Source of the DNA: Aliihoeflea sp. 40Bstr573 | GTDB taxonomy: Bacteria; Pseudomonadota; Alphaproteobacteria; Rhizobiales; Rhizobiaceae | Assembly: GCF_024105655.1 (NCBI RefSeq) | Contig: NZ_JAAAMH010000007.1 | Coordinates: forward strand, 62,001 to 126,000 | Reading direction: 5' to 3' | DNA length: 64,000 nucleotides | In this document: positions 53,058 through 64,000 of the stretch, one piece after another | Layout: each line of letters starts with the position of its first letter | Numbering within the stretch: the first letter of the stretch is position 1 | The notes under the pieces: generated by a model | What the model saw: only the letters and a program-made list of their open reading frames with translations | The model's database searches: none | What the model was told of the DNA's origin: nothing | Position numbers and translations under genes: made by a program

Positions 53058-54881
53058 CTATTCGACGGTAACCGACTTCGCCAGGTTGCGCGGCTGATCG
53101 ACATCCGTGCCCTTCAGGACCGCCGTGTGATAGGCAAGCATCTGCAGCGGCACCGCGAACACCAGCGGTGCGAGAAGCTCGGGCGCAGTCGGCACGACGA
53201 TGGTTTCCAGCGTCTCGATGCCGGCCTTGTCGGCGCCCTTCTCGTCGGTGATCAGGATGATCCTGCCGCCCCGCGCCGCCACTTCCTGCATGTTCGAGAC
53301 GGTCTTGTCGAAGACGCGGTCATGCGGCGCGACGACGATGACGGGCATGTCCTCGTCGATCAGCGCGATCGGCCCGTGCTTCAGTTCGCCCGCAGCATAG
53401 CCTTCGGCGTGGATGTAGGAGATTTCCTTCAGCTTCAGCGCGCCTTCCAGCGCGAGCGGATAGCTCGTGTCGCGGCCGAGGTAGAGAACGTGCCGCACAT
53501 GGGACAGTTCGCGCGCAACCTTCTCCACCTGATCGACGACCTTGAGCGCCGCATTGATATAGCGGGGGGCTTCGGCAAGCTGACGCACCAGCCGCATCTC
53601 TTCGCCGGCATCGATCGTGCCGCGCTGGACGCCGGCGCGAAGGGCGAGCGAGGCGAGGACCGCGAGCTGGCAGGTGAACGCCTTGGTCGAGGCGACGCCG
53701 ATCTCGGGACCGGCGAGCGTCGGGAAGGTGCCGTCGGATTCGCGCGCGATCGTCGATTCGCGCACATTGACGACCGCGCCGATCTTCATGCCGACCTGCC
53801 GGCAATAGCGCAGCGAGGCGAGCGTGTCGGCGGTTTCGCCGGATTGCGAGATGAACAGCGCCGCGTCCTTCGCCGCGAGCGGCATTTCGCGGTAGCGGAA
53901 CTCGGAGGCGATATCGATGTCGACCGGCAGGTGCGCATGGCGCTCGAACCAGTACTTGCCCACGACGCCGGCGAGATATGCCGTTCCGCAGGCCGAAATG
54001 GCGAGGCGGTCGATCGACGAAAAGTCGAACGGCGCGGCCATGTCGCGGATGCGGCCGGTCGAAAAGTCGAGATAGTGGGCGAGCGTGTGGGAGACGACCT
54101 CCGGCTGCTCGAAAATCTCCTTCTCCATGAAGTGGCGGTAGTTGCCCTTGTCGACGACATAGGCGGCGTTTGCGGCCTGCCGCTGCTCGCGACTGACGGC
54201 GTTGCCCTCGGCATCGAAGACCGCGAAGCTGTCGCGGCGCACCACCGCCCAGTCGCCGTCTTCCAGATAGGTCACGGCACTGGTGAAGGGCGAGAGCGCG
54301 ATGGCATCGGAGCCGAGGAACATCTCGCCCTTGCCATGGCCGATGGCGAGCGGCGGGCCATTGCGCGCGCCGACGATCAGATCGGCATCGTCGGCGAACA
54401 TGATGGCAAGCGCGAAAGCGCCTTCCAGCCGCTTGATCGCGGCGTGGGCGGCCTCGACAGGGCTTGCGCCCTTCTTCATCGCGTCGGCGACGAGGTGCGC
54501 AACGACTTCGGTGTCGGTCTGCGAGGTGAAGGCATAGCCGTCACGCTTCAGTTCCTCGCGCAGTTCGGCGAAATTCTCGATGATGCCGTTGTGGACGACG
54601 GCGACGCCGCTTGAAAAATGGGGATGGGCGTTGGTCTCGTTCGGAACGCCGTGCGTGGCCCAGCGCGTGTGGCCGATGCCGATCGTCCCGTCGAGCGGGC
54701 TGTCTTCCAGCCGCCGTTCCAGATTGACGAGCTTGCCCTCCGCCCGCCGGCGATCGAGCCCGGCATCGGAAAGCGTCGCGACGCCCGCGGAATCGTAGCC
54801 GCGATATTCGAGGCGTTTGAGCGCGTCGACGATCAAGGGGGCGACGGGGCGGACGCCCACGATTCCAACGATACCGCACAT
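53058..54881 (-). CDS. glmS: Glutamine-fructose-6-phosphate aminotransferase (isomerizing)
   Basis: 607 residues, normal length. N-terminal glutaminase begins MCGIVGIVGVRPVAPLIVDA with the catalytic Cys2, GIGHTRWATHGVPNETNAHP; then two SIS domains (SACGTAYLAGVVGKYWFE, SQSGETADTLASLRYC, YLGRDTSYPLALEGALKLKE) and the conserved end QPRNLAKSVTVE. It makes glucosamine-6-phosphate for cell-wall, LPS and UDP-HexNAc synthesis. Convergent with the preceding reductase gene. Confidence 0.98.
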   Translation of the reverse strand: MCGIVGIVGVRPVAPLIVDALKRLEYRGYDSAGVATLSDAGLDRRRAEGKLVNLERRLEDSPLDGTIGIGHTRWATHGVPNETNAHPHFSSGVAVVHNGIIENFAELREELKRDGYAFTSQTDTEVVAHLVADAMKKGASPVEAAHAAIKRLEGAFALAIMFADDADLIVGARNGPPLAIGHGKGEMFLGSDAIALSPFTSAVTYLEDGDWAVVRRDSFAVFDAEGNAVSREQRQAANAAYVVDKGNYRHFMEKEIFEQPEVVSHTLAHYLDFSTGRIRDMAAPFDFSSIDRLAISACGTAYLAGVVGKYWFERHAHLPVDIDIASEFRYREMPLAAKDAALFISQSGETADTLASLRYCRQVGMKIGAVVNVRESTIARESDGTFPTLAGPEIGVASTKAFTCQLAVLASLALRAGVQRGTIDAGEEMRLVRQLAEAPRYINAALKVVDQVEKVARELSHVRHVLYLGRDTSYPLALEGALKLKEISYIHAEGYAAGELKHGPIALIDEDMPVIVVAPHDRVFDKTVSNMQEVAARGGRIILITDEKGADKAGIETLETIVVPTAPELLAPLVFAVPLQMLAYHTAVLKGTDVDQPRNLAKSVTVE

Positions 54882-55031
54882 ATCAGGACCTCATCGGGAG
54901 AGCGCCGCCCCGCGCGACGGCATTCAATTCGGGTGAAGCTGCATTGCGACGTCGAGCGAAAATGTGGGATCGCGCAGCAAGACGTTGCGGCGGCCATAGC
55001 ACTGCGATTTTTCCGTCGCAAGGCTGGCGCA

Positions 55032-56453
55032 TCAGGCGCGATCCTCCAGGATCATCGCCTCCACGACCGCCTGCCTGTCGGCGAGGAGCGCAACGTCGCC
55101 GCGCGTCTCCAGGTTGAGCCGCAGCAACGGCTCCGTGTTCGACGCCCGCAGGTTCAGACGCCAGTCGTCGAATTCCATCGACAGCCCGTCCAGCCAGTCG
55201 GTCGAGCGCGCCTTGCCCGCAAATCGGTCGGCGATGCGGTCCTGGACATTGCGGCTGTTCGCGACGGTGAAATTGATCTCGCCCGAACAGGGAAAAGCCG
55301 CGATGCGGTCGGCGAGGAGATCGGCCAGCGAAACGTCGCGCGCGGAAAGTTCCGCCACGACGGCAAGCCAGGCCAGCATGCCGGAATCGCAATAGGCGAA
55401 ATCGCGAAAATAGTGGTGCGCGCTCATCTCGCCGCCATAGACCGCATCCTCCGCACGCATCTTCTGCTTGAAGAAGGCGTGGCCCGTCGGGCACGCCCTG
55501 GCGACACCGCCCATCTTGTGCACGATGTCGATCGTATTCCAGCAGACCCGCGGATCATAGATGATCGGCGCGCCGGGGTGGTCGCGCAGCATGGTCGCGG
55601 CGATCATTCCGACGAGGTAATAGCCTTCGACGAATTCGCCGCGATGGTCGTAGAGGAAGCAGCGGTCGAAATCGCCGTCCCAGGCTATGCCGAGATCGGC
55701 GCCCGTCTCGCGCACGGCGGCGCTGGCGCGGAGGCGCTTTTCCGGCAAGAGCGGGTTCGGGATGCCGTTCGGCAGGCGCGGATCGGGTTCGTGATCGAGG
55801 CGCACGAATTCGAAGGGCAGGTGCGGCCCCAGCATGTCGAGGACTGGCCCGGCGCAGCCATTGCCGGCATGGACCACGATCTTCATCGGCCGCAGCGGCT
55901 TGCCCGCGATGGAGGAAAGGAGCCGCTCGATATAGGCCTGGCGCGGCAGGATGTCGTGCAGATGCCCGCGCGCGGCGTAATCTTGCACCGCCGGCAGCGG
56001 CATTTCGGACAGGACGACCTGTTCCAGCGCATCGAGCGCGTTCTCGCGCGTCGCGGTGCGTGCTCCAGAGAGCACCATCTTCAGTCCGTTATAGTCGGCC
56101 GGGTTGTGGCTTGCCGTGACCATCAGCCCCGCATCGGCGCCGCTCGCGGCGGTGTGGAAATAAACTTCCTCGGTGCCGCAAATGCCCAGCGGAAGAACGT
56201 CGACGCCGCTGTCAAGAAGCCCCTGCGCCAGCGCCAGCGCGAAGGCCGGGCTTTCCTGGCGCATGTCGTGGCCGACCACGACAGCGCGCGGCGAAAGCTC
56301 CCGCCCAACCGCCTTGCCGAAACGGTGCATGAAGGCGACGTCGATCTCCTGCGGGATCCGGCCGCGAACATCGTAAGCCTTGAAAGGCGACCCCACTGGC
56401 AGACTCCACGGAAGACTTGATCGGCCAAGTTGCATAATCTGTGTTGACGACAT
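55032..56453 (-). CDS. Phosphomannomutase / phosphoglucomutase (copy 2)
   Basis: 473 residues. FKAYDVRGRIPQEID, phosphoserine loop VTASHNPADYNGLKMV, metal loop AWDGDFDRCFLYD, sugar loop GGEMSAHHYFRDFAYCDSG and phosphate loop RASNTEPLLRLN, the classic set of AlgC/ManB enzymes. It differs in motifs from the mutase at 48446 and belongs to another branch. It is divergent from the second ManC, 63 bases apart, so mannose activation is encoded twice in this window. Confidence 0.94.
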   Translation of the reverse strand: MSSTQIMQLGRSSLPWSLPVGSPFKAYDVRGRIPQEIDVAFMHRFGKAVGRELSPRAVVVGHDMRQESPAFALALAQGLLDSGVDVLPLGICGTEEVYFHTAASGADAGLMVTASHNPADYNGLKMVLSGARTATRENALDALEQVVLSEMPLPAVQDYAARGHLHDILPRQAYIERLLSSIAGKPLRPMKIVVHAGNGCAGPVLDMLGPHLPFEFVRLDHEPDPRLPNGIPNPLLPEKRLRASAAVRETGADLGIAWDGDFDRCFLYDHRGEFVEGYYLVGMIAATMLRDHPGAPIIYDPRVCWNTIDIVHKMGGVARACPTGHAFFKQKMRAEDAVYGGEMSAHHYFRDFAYCDSGMLAWLAVVAELSARDVSLADLLADRIAAFPCSGEINFTVANSRNVQDRIADRFAGKARSTDWLDGLSMEFDDWRLNLRASNTEPLLRLNLETRGDVALLADRQAVVEAMILEDRA

Positions 56454-56516
56454 GTAAATCGGACTTTGTCATGAATGCTCCCGGAAAGAACCGGGAAAGA
56501 CAGCGGGGACGTGGAA

Positions 56517-57920
56517 ATGCTCTTGCCGATTATCATGGCGGGCGGGTCGGGGACGCGGCTCTGGCCGCTCTCGCGCCAGCTCTACCCCAAACAGTTCCAC
56601 GCACTCGTCGGCACGGAAACAATGCTGCAGGCGACCGTCTCGCGCCTCGACGGCCTCGATGCGCAGACGCCGCTGGTCATCTGCAACGAGGAACAGCGCT
56701 TCCTCGCCGCCGAGCAGATGCGCGTCGCGGGCGCGGGCGATGCGACGATCCTGCTCGAGCCGGTCGGCCGCAACACGGCTCCGGCGATCGCTCTCGCCGC
56801 GATCCGCGCGTCGGCCGGCGGCCATGATCCAGTGCTGCTCGTCCTTGCCGCCGACCATCACATCCGCCAGTCCGACCAGTTCCGCGACTGCGTTCGCGCT
56901 GGCATCAAGCTGGCGATCGAAGGCAAGCTCGTCACCTTCGGAATCGTGCCGGCAAGCGCGGAAACCGGCTACGGCTACATTCGCAAGGGCAGCCCGCATG
57001 GAGCCGGCTTCGAGGTCGCGGCCTTCGAGGAAAAGCCGGACGCTGCCACCGCCGGACGCTACATCGCCGAGGGCAGCTATCTGTGGAACAGCGGCATGTT
57101 CATGTTCCGCGCCCGCCGCTACCTCGAAGAGTTGAAGAAGTTCCGGCCCGACATCCTGAGCGCCTGCCGGCAGGCGATGGCCACCACCACGCCGGACATG
57201 CAGTTCGTGCGCATCGACGCCAAGGCCTTCGAGGAATGCCCGTCCGAATCCATCGACTATGCCGTGATGGAAAAGACGAAGGACGCGGTCGTGCTGCCGC
57301 TCGATGCCGAGTGGAACGACATCGGATCGTGGTCCGCGCTTCTGTCGGTGCAGGAGCGGGACGAGGACGGCAACTCATTCTCGGGCGACGTGCTTTCGAT
57401 GGGCACGCGCAACACGCTGGTGCGCGCCGACGGCAGGCTCGTTGCCCTGGTCGGCATCGAGGACCTCGTGGTCGTCGAAACCAAGGATGCGCTGCTGGTT
57501 GCGCACCGGGACAAGGTGCAGGACGTCAAGGGCATCGTCGACCAGTTGCGAGAAGCCGGCCGCACCGAGCATCTCAACCATCGCGACGTCTACCGGCCCT
57601 GGGGGCACTACGATTCCATCGATGTGGGCGAGCGCGACCAGGTCAAGCGGATCACGGTCAATCCGGGCGCCAAGCTCTCGGTGCAGATGCACCATCATCG
57701 CTCCGAGCACTGGGTCGTCGTGCGCGGCACGGCGCGCGTCCACAAGGGCGAGGAGACGATCATGCTGACGGAGAACGAGTCGGTCTACATCCCGCTCGGC
57801 GAGATCCATGCGCTCGAAAATCCGGGCAAGATCCCGCTGGAACTGATCGAGGTGCAGACCGGCTCCTACCTCGGCGAGGACGACATCGTGCGCTTCGAGG
57901 ATCGCTACGGCAGGTCCTGA
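56517..57920 (+). CDS. manC: Mannose-1-phosphate guanylyltransferase / mannose-6-phosphate isomerase (copy 2)
   Basis: 467 residues from [20 protein letters not shown] at 56517; an ATG at 56475 would add 14 residues. Motifs: [55 protein letters not shown], then the type II isomerase cupin [58 protein letters not shown]. Clear paralogue of the gene at 47019. Its last 16 bases overlap the convergent transglutaminase-family gene. Confidence 0.95.
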   Translation: MLLPIIMAGGSGTRLWPLSRQLYPKQFHALVGTETMLQATVSRLDGLDAQTPLVICNEEQRFLAAEQMRVAGAGDATILLEPVGRNTAPAIALAAIRASAGGHDPVLLVLAADHHIRQSDQFRDCVRAGIKLAIEGKLVTFGIVPASAETGYGYIRKGSPHGAGFEVAAFEEKPDAATAGRYIAEGSYLWNSGMFMFRARRYLEELKKFRPDILSACRQAMATTTPDMQFVRIDAKAFEECPSESIDYAVMEKTKDAVVLPLDAEWNDIGSWSALLSVQERDEDGNSFSGDVLSMGTRNTLVRADGRLVALVGIEDLVVVETKDALLVAHRDKVQDVKGIVDQLREAGRTEHLNHRDVYRPWGHYDSIDVGERDQVKRITVNPGAKLSVQMHHHRSEHWVVVRGTARVHKGEETIMLTENESVYIPLGEIHALENPGKIPLELIEVQTGSYLGEDDIVRFEDRYGRS

Positions 57921-58795
57921 TCGAGCGGCAGGACGTCGACGGCCTGCGTGGCGGTCTGGCCGCCGGCCGTGCGGATGACACCGCGCACGGGCGGCACGTC
58001 GGCATAGTCGCGGCCATAACCGACGACGATGTGGTCGGCTGCGACCACGAGGTCGTTGGTCGGATCGAACTCGACCCAGCCGATTTTCGTCCCGCACCAT
58101 GCCGATACCCAGGCGTGCATCGCGTCGGCGCCTTCGAGGCGCGGCTGGCCCTTCGGCGGGATCGTCCGCAGATAGCCGCTGACATAGGCGGCCGGAATGC
58201 CCAGATGGCGCAGGCCGGCGATCATGATGTGGCTGAAATCCTGGCAGACGCCATGCCGTGCCTCGAAAGCCTCGGCAAGCGGCGTGTCGACGTCGGTCGC
58301 CTCGGCGTCGTAGCGCATGTCGGCATGGAGCGCTGCATTGAGGGCGTGCGCCGCATCGAAGATCGTGTGCGCGGCTTTCGTCGTCTTTTGTGCATAGTCG
58401 CGGACGCCGGCATGGGGCGGGACCAGGGCCGAGGCATTGAGGAAATGCGCCGGCGAAGGCGCCAGAAGCGTCCTTGCCGCTTCCAGTTCCGACGCCATGT
58501 CCGCAAGGATGGCGGAATCGGCAGCGACGTGGACCGGCGCGAAGCGCTCGACCCGCGCCTGCGCCGTGTAGACCAGATCGTCAGGGATGGCGTCGAAGGC
58601 GCAGTCGGTGACCGGATTGCCGAAGAAATCCGTGCGCGCCGAGCGCTCGCGCGGCACCGGATCGACGTCGACATGGCCGGCGATCATCCTTTGATGCACG
58701 CCGAGCGTCTGCGGCAGGACGCGGATCGCGTGGCGACCGCCGCCGGCAAGGCCCGAATAATCGAAGCGCATCGTCAGCTTGATGTCATAGAGCAT
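57905..58795 (-). CDS. Transglutaminase-like cysteine protease family protein
   Basis: 296 residues. N-terminal beta domain ([27 protein letters not shown]) of the bacterial transglutaminase type, then the core with the catalytic triad: Cys in [20 protein letters not shown], His in [13 protein letters not shown] and Asp in [13 protein letters not shown]. Third gene of an operon with the ATP-grasp/alpha-E fusion and the DUF2126 gene, a known genomic association predicted to act in peptide or protein modification; the substrate is unknown. Confidence 0.9.
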   Translation of the reverse strand: MLYDIKLTMRFDYSGLAGGGRHAIRVLPQTLGVHQRMIAGHVDVDPVPRERSARTDFFGNPVTDCAFDAIPDDLVYTAQARVERFAPVHVAADSAILADMASELEAARTLLAPSPAHFLNASALVPPHAGVRDYAQKTTKAAHTIFDAAHALNAALHADMRYDAEATDVDTPLAEAFEARHGVCQDFSHIMIAGLRHLGIPAAYVSGYLRTIPPKGQPRLEGADAMHAWVSAWCGTKIGWVEFDPTNDLVVAADHIVVGYGRDYADVPPVRGVIRTAGGQTATQAVDVLPLDQDLP

Positions 58796-58801
58796 GGCGC
58801 G

Positions 58802-61180
58802 TCACCCCAGATAAGCGGCGGCGACGAGATCAGAAACGATCTCGAGTTCGCCATGCACGCGTTCGAGAAACGGCGCATCGACATCCTGCGCCTGCGCCGT
58901 CGCGAGCACGGTGTGGAGCCGCAGCGTCGCGCGCGCCAGATCGCCGGCGCGGCCGGCAAGCCCGCCATCGGGAAGCAGCTGCACCTGGTCGTTGATCTCC
59001 GAGACCTGGAACAGGATCGAGCGCGGGTTCATCGGGTCGAGCGCCAGAAGCGCCACGACGCTTTCGATACTGGCTTCAAGCGAAAACCGGCGGCGATGGG
59101 TGAGGACGCTGTCGCCGATTTCGAGGGCGATGTCGAGCGCACCTTCCGGTGCGTCGTCGGCGATCATGAAGCCGAGCATGGAGGCCGTCGCGATGGCGCG
59201 CTCGATCGAGCGGCCGATCCGCATGAAGCGCCAGCCCGTGAAACGGTACATGTTTTCATGCGCCAGACCGGAAAACCCGGTAATCTTGCGCAGAAGAACG
59301 CCCATGGTCCGCCCGTTTGCGTCCGAAACCTCTCCCTTCTCGCTCATATTCCGTGTCGTTGCGGCCAGATCCTTCAGCGCTGCCCAGCCATCCACCGAGA
59401 AGCGGTCGCGCACTTTCGAGGCGCTAAAGACGGCCGAGCCGATGGTCGTGGACAGCGCCTCGGGGATGCGCTGGGCAAGATCGATGCCGAAATCTTCCAG
59501 AAGCTCGCCGAAATGGACGAGCAGCGGCGTTTCCTCGCCGCCCGCCTCGGCTGCGCGGACGCGATAGGCGCGGATGAGCCGCATCGTATCCTCCGCCCGC
59601 TCGACATAGCGCCCGAGCCAGAAGAGATTGTCGGCCGCGCGGGCCGGAAGCGCGCCCTGCTGGGCCTTTAGATTGGCCGCGTGCTCGCCGGAAAGGAGGC
59701 TGATCGCCTCGACGGGCTTGTCGGCGACAACCCAGACGTCGGCGACCTTGCCGCCGAGCGCGAGGCTCGCCGCCCCGCCCTCGCCGGCCGCAATGCGGGC
59801 ATAGCCGCCCGGCAGCGCCTGCCAGCCATCGGCCGTTCGCGCCAGGAAGACGCGCAGGCTGAACGGCCTGGCGACCAGCCTTTCGCCGTCGAGCGCCGGC
59901 GTCGAGCCGAGCGAGACGATCTCCTGCGCGACGAAGAGTTCGGGATGGGTTTCGGGGGAAGCGTCGATAGAGAAGCCGTGGGCGGGGAGCGGCACGTCGC
60001 CCTCATAGGGCAGGCTCGTCGAGAGCGCAGAAGACCGGTGCAGGTTGGTCCGTCCCTCGACGGCGGCGCGCGCCACCGCGTCACCGCACCACCATGTCGC
60101 AACATTCGGCAGGGCCAGCGGTTCGCCGTGGAGAATTTCGGAGAGGCGCGGCATGAAGGCGAGGAGCGCGCGCGTTTCGAGGACCCCGACGCCGAGCGCA
60201 TTGACCATGGCGAGGCTGCCTTGTCGCAGCGCCGAAACAAGGCCAGGCGTGCCGAGCCGTGACCGGTCGTCGAGTTCGAGCGGGTCGGCATAGCTCGCAT
60301 CGAGACGCCGCCAGAGCACGCCGACGGGCTGCGGGCCGGAGACGGTGCGCACCATCAACTTGCCGTCGCGCACGGTCAGGTCTTCGCCTTCGAGAAGCGA
60401 CAGACCGAGATAGCGGGCGATGTAGGCGTGCTCGTAATAGGTGTCGCTGTGCGGTCCCGGCGTCAGGATCGCGGCGCGCCCCTCACCGCCCGGCGCAAGC
60501 GACTGCAGGCTGGAACGGAAATCGCGGAAGAACCCGGCCAGCCTGTGGACATTGGTGCGGGCGTAGAGTTCGGCGAAGATGCGCGCGGTCGCAACGCGGT
60601 TTTCGAGCGCGAAGCCGGCGCCTGACGGCGCCTGCGTGCGGTCGCCGAGCACCCACCAGCTTCCGTCGACCGAGCGCGCGACGTCGAAGGCAACGATGTG
60701 CAGCCGGTGGCCCGATGCGGGCGGAACGCCGACCATCGGGCGCAGCCATTCGGGGCTCTGTGCGACGATCGCCGCCGGCAGGTGCCCGTCCGCGACAAGC
60801 CGGTTCTCGCCGTAGAGATCGGCCGCGACGGCTTCGAGAAGTTCGGCGCGCTGGGCGAGCCCGGCGACAAGGCCGGACCAATCCTTCTCGTGGATCAGGA
60901 CTGGCAGATGGCTGAGCGGCCAGACCCGTTCGGCATCGCCCGCGCCGAATTGGCGCAGATAGACGCCGGCATCGCGCAGATATTCGTCGCCCCGCGCGAC
61001 GCGGCCCTCGATCTCGCCGGGTTGCATCCGCGCAAGCTCGTCGACGAGACCGCGCCAAAGGGGACGCACCGCGCCGCCTTCATCGACGAGTTCGTCATGC
61101 GTTCCGGGAAACGCGCGATAGGTTTCCAGAAGCGCGGAACGCCTCTTCGGCAGGGAAGGGCGCGGCGAGAGAGCGCTCAT
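58802..61180 (-). CDS. Circularly permuted ATP-grasp and alpha-E domain fusion
   Basis: 792 residues, start [15 protein letters not shown] at 61180, overlapping the upstream stop as ATGA. N-terminal ~470 residues: circularly permuted ATP-grasp ([56 protein letters not shown]-like segment). C-terminal ~300 residues: alpha-E helical domain ([40 protein letters not shown]). In many genomes these are two neighbouring genes; here they are one. An ATP-dependent carboxylate-amine ligase reaction is expected of the first half. Confidence 0.9.
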   Translation of the reverse strand: MSALSPRPSLPKRRSALLETYRAFPGTHDELVDEGGAVRPLWRGLVDELARMQPGEIEGRVARGDEYLRDAGVYLRQFGAGDAERVWPLSHLPVLIHEKDWSGLVAGLAQRAELLEAVAADLYGENRLVADGHLPAAIVAQSPEWLRPMVGVPPASGHRLHIVAFDVARSVDGSWWVLGDRTQAPSGAGFALENRVATARIFAELYARTNVHRLAGFFRDFRSSLQSLAPGGEGRAAILTPGPHSDTYYEHAYIARYLGLSLLEGEDLTVRDGKLMVRTVSGPQPVGVLWRRLDASYADPLELDDRSRLGTPGLVSALRQGSLAMVNALGVGVLETRALLAFMPRLSEILHGEPLALPNVATWWCGDAVARAAVEGRTNLHRSSALSTSLPYEGDVPLPAHGFSIDASPETHPELFVAQEIVSLGSTPALDGERLVARPFSLRVFLARTADGWQALPGGYARIAAGEGGAASLALGGKVADVWVVADKPVEAISLLSGEHAANLKAQQGALPARAADNLFWLGRYVERAEDTMRLIRAYRVRAAEAGGEETPLLVHFGELLEDFGIDLAQRIPEALSTTIGSAVFSASKVRDRFSVDGWAALKDLAATTRNMSEKGEVSDANGRTMGVLLRKITGFSGLAHENMYRFTGWRFMRIGRSIERAIATASMLGFMIADDAPEGALDIALEIGDSVLTHRRRFSLEASIESVVALLALDPMNPRSILFQVSEINDQVQLLPDGGLAGRAGDLARATLRLHTVLATAQAQDVDAPFLERVHGELEIVSDLVAAAYLG

Positions 61181-64000
61181 AGGTTCGCCGGTCGCCGCAG
61201 GTCGAGGGTCGAGGGAAATTCGGGATGCGGCGTTTCGCGTACCGCCTCGAAGCGGCCGGGCGTATGCCCCCACGGTTCGAACCGCGACAGGCGGCGGGCC
61301 TCGGCCTCGTTGTTGTTGACCGGGAAGGTTTCAAAATTGCGTCCGCCCGGATGGGCGACGTGATAGACGCAGCCGCCAAGGGAGCGACCCGTCCAGTTGT
61401 CGTAGATGTCGAAGGTCAGCGGCGTGTCGACGGCGAGCACCGGATGGAGCGCCATCGCGGGCTGCCATGCCTTGTAGCGCACGCCGGCGACCGCAACGCC
61501 GTTCGCTACCTTTTCCAACGGCAGCCGCCGGCGGTTGCAAGTGACGGCATAGCGCGACGCGTCGGCCGCCTGAAGCTTGACCTGGAGGCGCTCGGTGGAA
61601 CTGTCCGTATAGCGCACCGTGCCGCCGATCGCGCCGGTTTCGCCGAGCACGTGCCATGGCTCCAGGGCCTGGCGCAGTTCGAGCTTGACCCCCTCGACCT
61701 CGATCTCGCCGCAGAACGGGAAGCGGAACTCGGCCTGCGCCTCGAACCATTCGGAACGGAAGGCGAAACCGTGATCCTTCAGATCGGCGAGCACGTCGAG
61801 GAAATCGGTCCAGACATGGTTTTGGAGCATGAAGCGGTCGTGGAGCGCCGTGCCCCAGCGCGTGAACGCGCCCTTCACCGGGGCTTGCCACAAGCGGGTG
61901 ATGATGGCGCGCACCAGCAATTGCTGGGCGAGCGACATGCGCGGATTGGGCGGCATCTCGAAGCCGCGGAATTCGACGAGCCCCAGCCGGCCGGTCGGCC
62001 CGTCCGGCGAATAGAGCTTATCGATGCAGATTTCCGCGCGATGCGTGTTGCCGGTCACGTCCGTCAGGAGATTTCTCAACAGGCGATCCGTCAGCCAGGG
62101 CAATGGTTGGCCGCCCTCCTGCGGATCGGGGATCTGCGCCATCGCGATCTCCAGTTCGTAAAGCCCGTCGTGGCGGGCCTCGTCGATGCGCGGCGCCTGA
62201 CTCGTCGGGCCTATGAAGAGGCCGGAGAACAGGTAGGACAGCGAGGGATGGCGCTGCCAAAAGAGAATGAGGCTGCGCAACAGGTCGGGTCGGCGCAGGA
62301 ACGGACTGTCCATCGGCGTGCGGCCGCCGACGACGACGTGGTTGCCGCCACCGGTCCCGGTATGGCGGCCGTCGATCATGAACTTGTCGGCGCCAAGCCG
62401 GCACTGGCGCGCCTCCTCGTAGATCGCTTCGGTCGTCGCCACGCAGTCGCGCCAGGACGAGGCCGGATGGATGTTGACCTCGATGACGCCCGGATCGGGC
62501 GCGACGCGGATGACGTTCATGCGCGGGTCGGCCGGGGGGGCATAACCCTCGATATGAACCTTGACGCCGAGCTTTTCCGCCGCGTTCTCCGCTGCAGCCA
62601 CCAGTTCCAGATAGTCCTCGATACGCTCGACCGGAGGCATGAAGACGCAAAGCCGGCCGTCGCGCGGCTCGACGGAAAGCGCGGTGCGCACGGCCCCGCC
62701 CAGTTCGCCCATCTCCTGCGGCACGATCGCCTGTTGCGGCGTCGCCGCAGTGAAGCTCGCCACTTTCTGCTCCGGCTCCGGAGGTGCTGGCAGCGGGCCG
62801 CGTTCCTCGGTCGGATCGGCCGGATTCACGTAAGGGTATTGCGCCGGCGGCACATAGGGTAGCGAGCCGAGCGGCAGGCGATAGCCGACCGGGCTGTCGC
62901 CGGGCACGAGGAAGAGGTGACCGCGCCGCACGTTCCAGACTTCGGACATCCAGCGCGGAGCGCTCGCCGCCGCCTGCCAGCGCTGCACCGGCAATACGTA
63001 GCCCGACGGCTCCGTCAGCCCGCGCGAGAATACGCGCGCGATGCGGTAGCGCTCCTCGGGGTCCTTCAGCTCGGAATTTTCCGGCGTGACGTTCTCGGGA
63101 AGCTGGCCTTCCTTCAACAGCCACTCGGCCGGGTCCTCATAGGCGGCCACCACGTTTTCGCCCGGGAGGCCGAGTTCGCCCGCGATGGCCTGCAAGAGGC
63201 TCTCTGCCTCCTGCGGCGTCGCCGCGCCACCGCCGGCCTCCGTCGCGATCCGGTCGGCGTCGCGCCAGATGTGTTTGCCGTCCTCGCGCCAGTAGAGCGA
63301 GAATGTCCAGCGCGGCAGCGTTTCGCCCGGATACCATTTGCCCTGGCCGTAGTGCAGGAAGCCGCCTGGCGCGAAGCGGTCCCGCAGGCGCCGGATCAAC
63401 CGGTCGGCGAGCGCGCGCTTGGTCGGTCCGACGGCGTCGGTGTTCCATTCGGCGGATTCGAAGTCGTCGATCGACACGAATGTCGGCTCGCCGCCCATCG
63501 TCAGCCTTACGTCGCCAGCCTTGAGCGCCGCGTCGACCCTCTCGCCAAGCCGGTCGAGTTCGGTCCATGCCTCATCGGAAAATGGCTTGGTGATCCGCGG
63601 ATGCTCGGCAACGCGCGTCACCTTCATGTCGAAGGCGAAATCCACCTCGGCATAGCTCGCCATGCCGGAGATCGGCGCGGCGTTGGAAAAGTGCGGCGTG
63701 GCGGCTAGTGGAATGTGGCTTTCGCCGGTCAGGAGGCCGGAGGTCGGATCGAGACCGATCCAGCCCGCACCGGGCAGATAGACCTCAGCCCAGGCGTGCA
63801 GGTCTGTGAAGTCGTGGTTCGTGCCCGCCGGCCCGTCGAGTGCGACGAGATCGGGCTTCAACTGGATCAGGTAGCCCGAGACGAAGCGGGCGGCGAAGCC
63901 GAGATGCCGCAGGATCTGGACGAGCAGCCAGCTCGTGTCGCGGCACGATCCGGAGGCGCGCTCGAAGGTCTCCTCGGGGGCTTGCACCCCCGGCTCCATG
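61177..64000 (-). CDS. DUF2126 / transglutaminase-like large protein (5' end outside the window)
   Basis: 941 residues are visible. They open within a transglutaminase core: Cys19 in [20 protein letters not shown], His in [20 protein letters not shown] and the Asp of GLDPTSG; the N-terminal beta domain must lie beyond base 64000, so the Met at 63999 is internal. The remainder is the long DUF2126 region ([76 protein letters not shown]). The GGN-H text suggests an amidoligase-like ATP-dependent fold (inference). First gene of the three-gene unit. Confidence 0.92.
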   Translation of the reverse strand, partial: MEPGVQAPEETFERASGSCRDTSWLLVQILRHLGFAARFVSGYLIQLKPDLVALDGPAGTNHDFTDLHAWAEVYLPGAGWIGLDPTSGLLTGESHIPLAATPHFSNAAPISGMASYAEVDFAFDMKVTRVAEHPRITKPFSDEAWTELDRLGERVDAALKAGDVRLTMGGEPTFVSIDDFESAEWNTDAVGPTKRALADRLIRRLRDRFAPGGFLHYGQGKWYPGETLPRWTFSLYWREDGKHIWRDADRIATEAGGGAATPQEAESLLQAIAGELGLPGENVVAAYEDPAEWLLKEGQLPENVTPENSELKDPEERYRIARVFSRGLTEPSGYVLPVQRWQAAASAPRWMSEVWNVRRGHLFLVPGDSPVGYRLPLGSLPYVPPAQYPYVNPADPTEERGPLPAPPEPEQKVASFTAATPQQAIVPQEMGELGGAVRTALSVEPRDGRLCVFMPPVERIEDYLELVAAAENAAEKLGVKVHIEGYAPPADPRMNVIRVAPDPGVIEVNIHPASSWRDCVATTEAIYEEARQCRLGADKFMIDGRHTGTGGGNHVVVGGRTPMDSPFLRRPDLLRSLILFWQRHPSLSYLFSGLFIGPTSQAPRIDEARHDGLYELEIAMAQIPDPQEGGQPLPWLTDRLLRNLLTDVTGNTHRAEICIDKLYSPDGPTGRLGLVEFRGFEMPPNPRMSLAQQLLVRAIITRLWQAPVKGAFTRWGTALHDRFMLQNHVWTDFLDVLADLKDHGFAFRSEWFEAQAEFRFPFCGEIEVEGVKLELRQALEPWHVLGETGAIGGTVRYTDSSTERLQVKLQAADASRYAVTCNRRRLPLEKVANGVAVAGVRYKAWQPAMALHPVLAVDTPLTFDIYDNWTGRSLGGCVYHVAHPGGRNFETFPVNNNEAEARRLSRFEPWGHTPGRFEAVRETPHPEFPSTLDLRRPANL

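Overview
The window is GC-rich DNA from an alphaproteobacterium, most likely of the order Hyphomicrobiales (Rhizobiales). The evidence is the set of protein families: a dipeptide-type ABC transporter with fused ATPases, a rhizobial-type phosphomannomutase with a TGSHIP phosphoserine loop, a WbpM-type dehydratase with its reductase, a DUF2793 protein, and a transglutaminase / ATP-grasp / alpha-E operon. No rRNA, tRNA, CRISPR array, integrase or replication origin was recognised.

Layout. (1) 1-3468: the 3' end of a peptide ABC transporter operon (permease, fused two-domain ATPase, M20 deacylase). (2) About 3470-25580: an accessory island of mostly unrecognised genes with long gene-free stretches, an AT-rich segment near 4.9-5.08 kb, palindromes just upstream of or across start codons, a tandem array of GC-rich hairpins (11.3-12.3 kb), two orphan 5-methylcytosine methyltransferases, a stand-alone protein carrying the three catalytic motifs of family A DNA polymerases, a tightly coupled seven-gene operon (16.75-20.2 kb: metallophosphoesterase, HTH protein, a paralogous Cys-containing pair, two zinc-ribbon proteins, a small membrane protein), and an internally deleted IS5-family element. 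It looks like a decayed or immobile plasmid, ICE or phage segment inserted between core loci. (3) 25582-52010 (and 52145-53047): a surface polysaccharide locus. (4) 53058-57920: glmS, a second phosphomannomutase and a second mannose-1-phosphate guanylyltransferase. (5) 57905-64000: three genes of the transglutaminase / ATP-grasp / alpha-E group.

How the polysaccharide genes fit together. ManB and ManC supply GDP-mannose; Gmd and an Rmd-like reductase turn it into GDP-6-deoxy-mannose (probably GDP-D-rhamnose). A WbpM-like dehydratase, a 4-keto reductase and a small sugar-phosphate transferase could make and load the first sugar (a QuiNAc-like residue) on undecaprenyl phosphate. The chain would be built by GT4 enzymes, including a 1370-residue fusion of FkbM methyltransferase, coiled coil and two GT4 domains, and exported by a Wzm/Wzt ABC transporter whose Wzt has a C-terminal carbohydrate-binding domain. 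A second module (rfbF, rfbG, reductase, GtrB-like GT2, flippase-like protein, GT-C-like protein) would make a CDP-deoxysugar and probably attach side groups on the periplasmic face.

Main points for follow-up: the methyltransferase-ruler-polymerase fusion with a 10-A tract inside its coiled coil; the minimal polymerase-like protein; the seven-gene operon; the palindromes at start codons; and the hairpin repeat array. All functional calls rest on motif reading without database searches.
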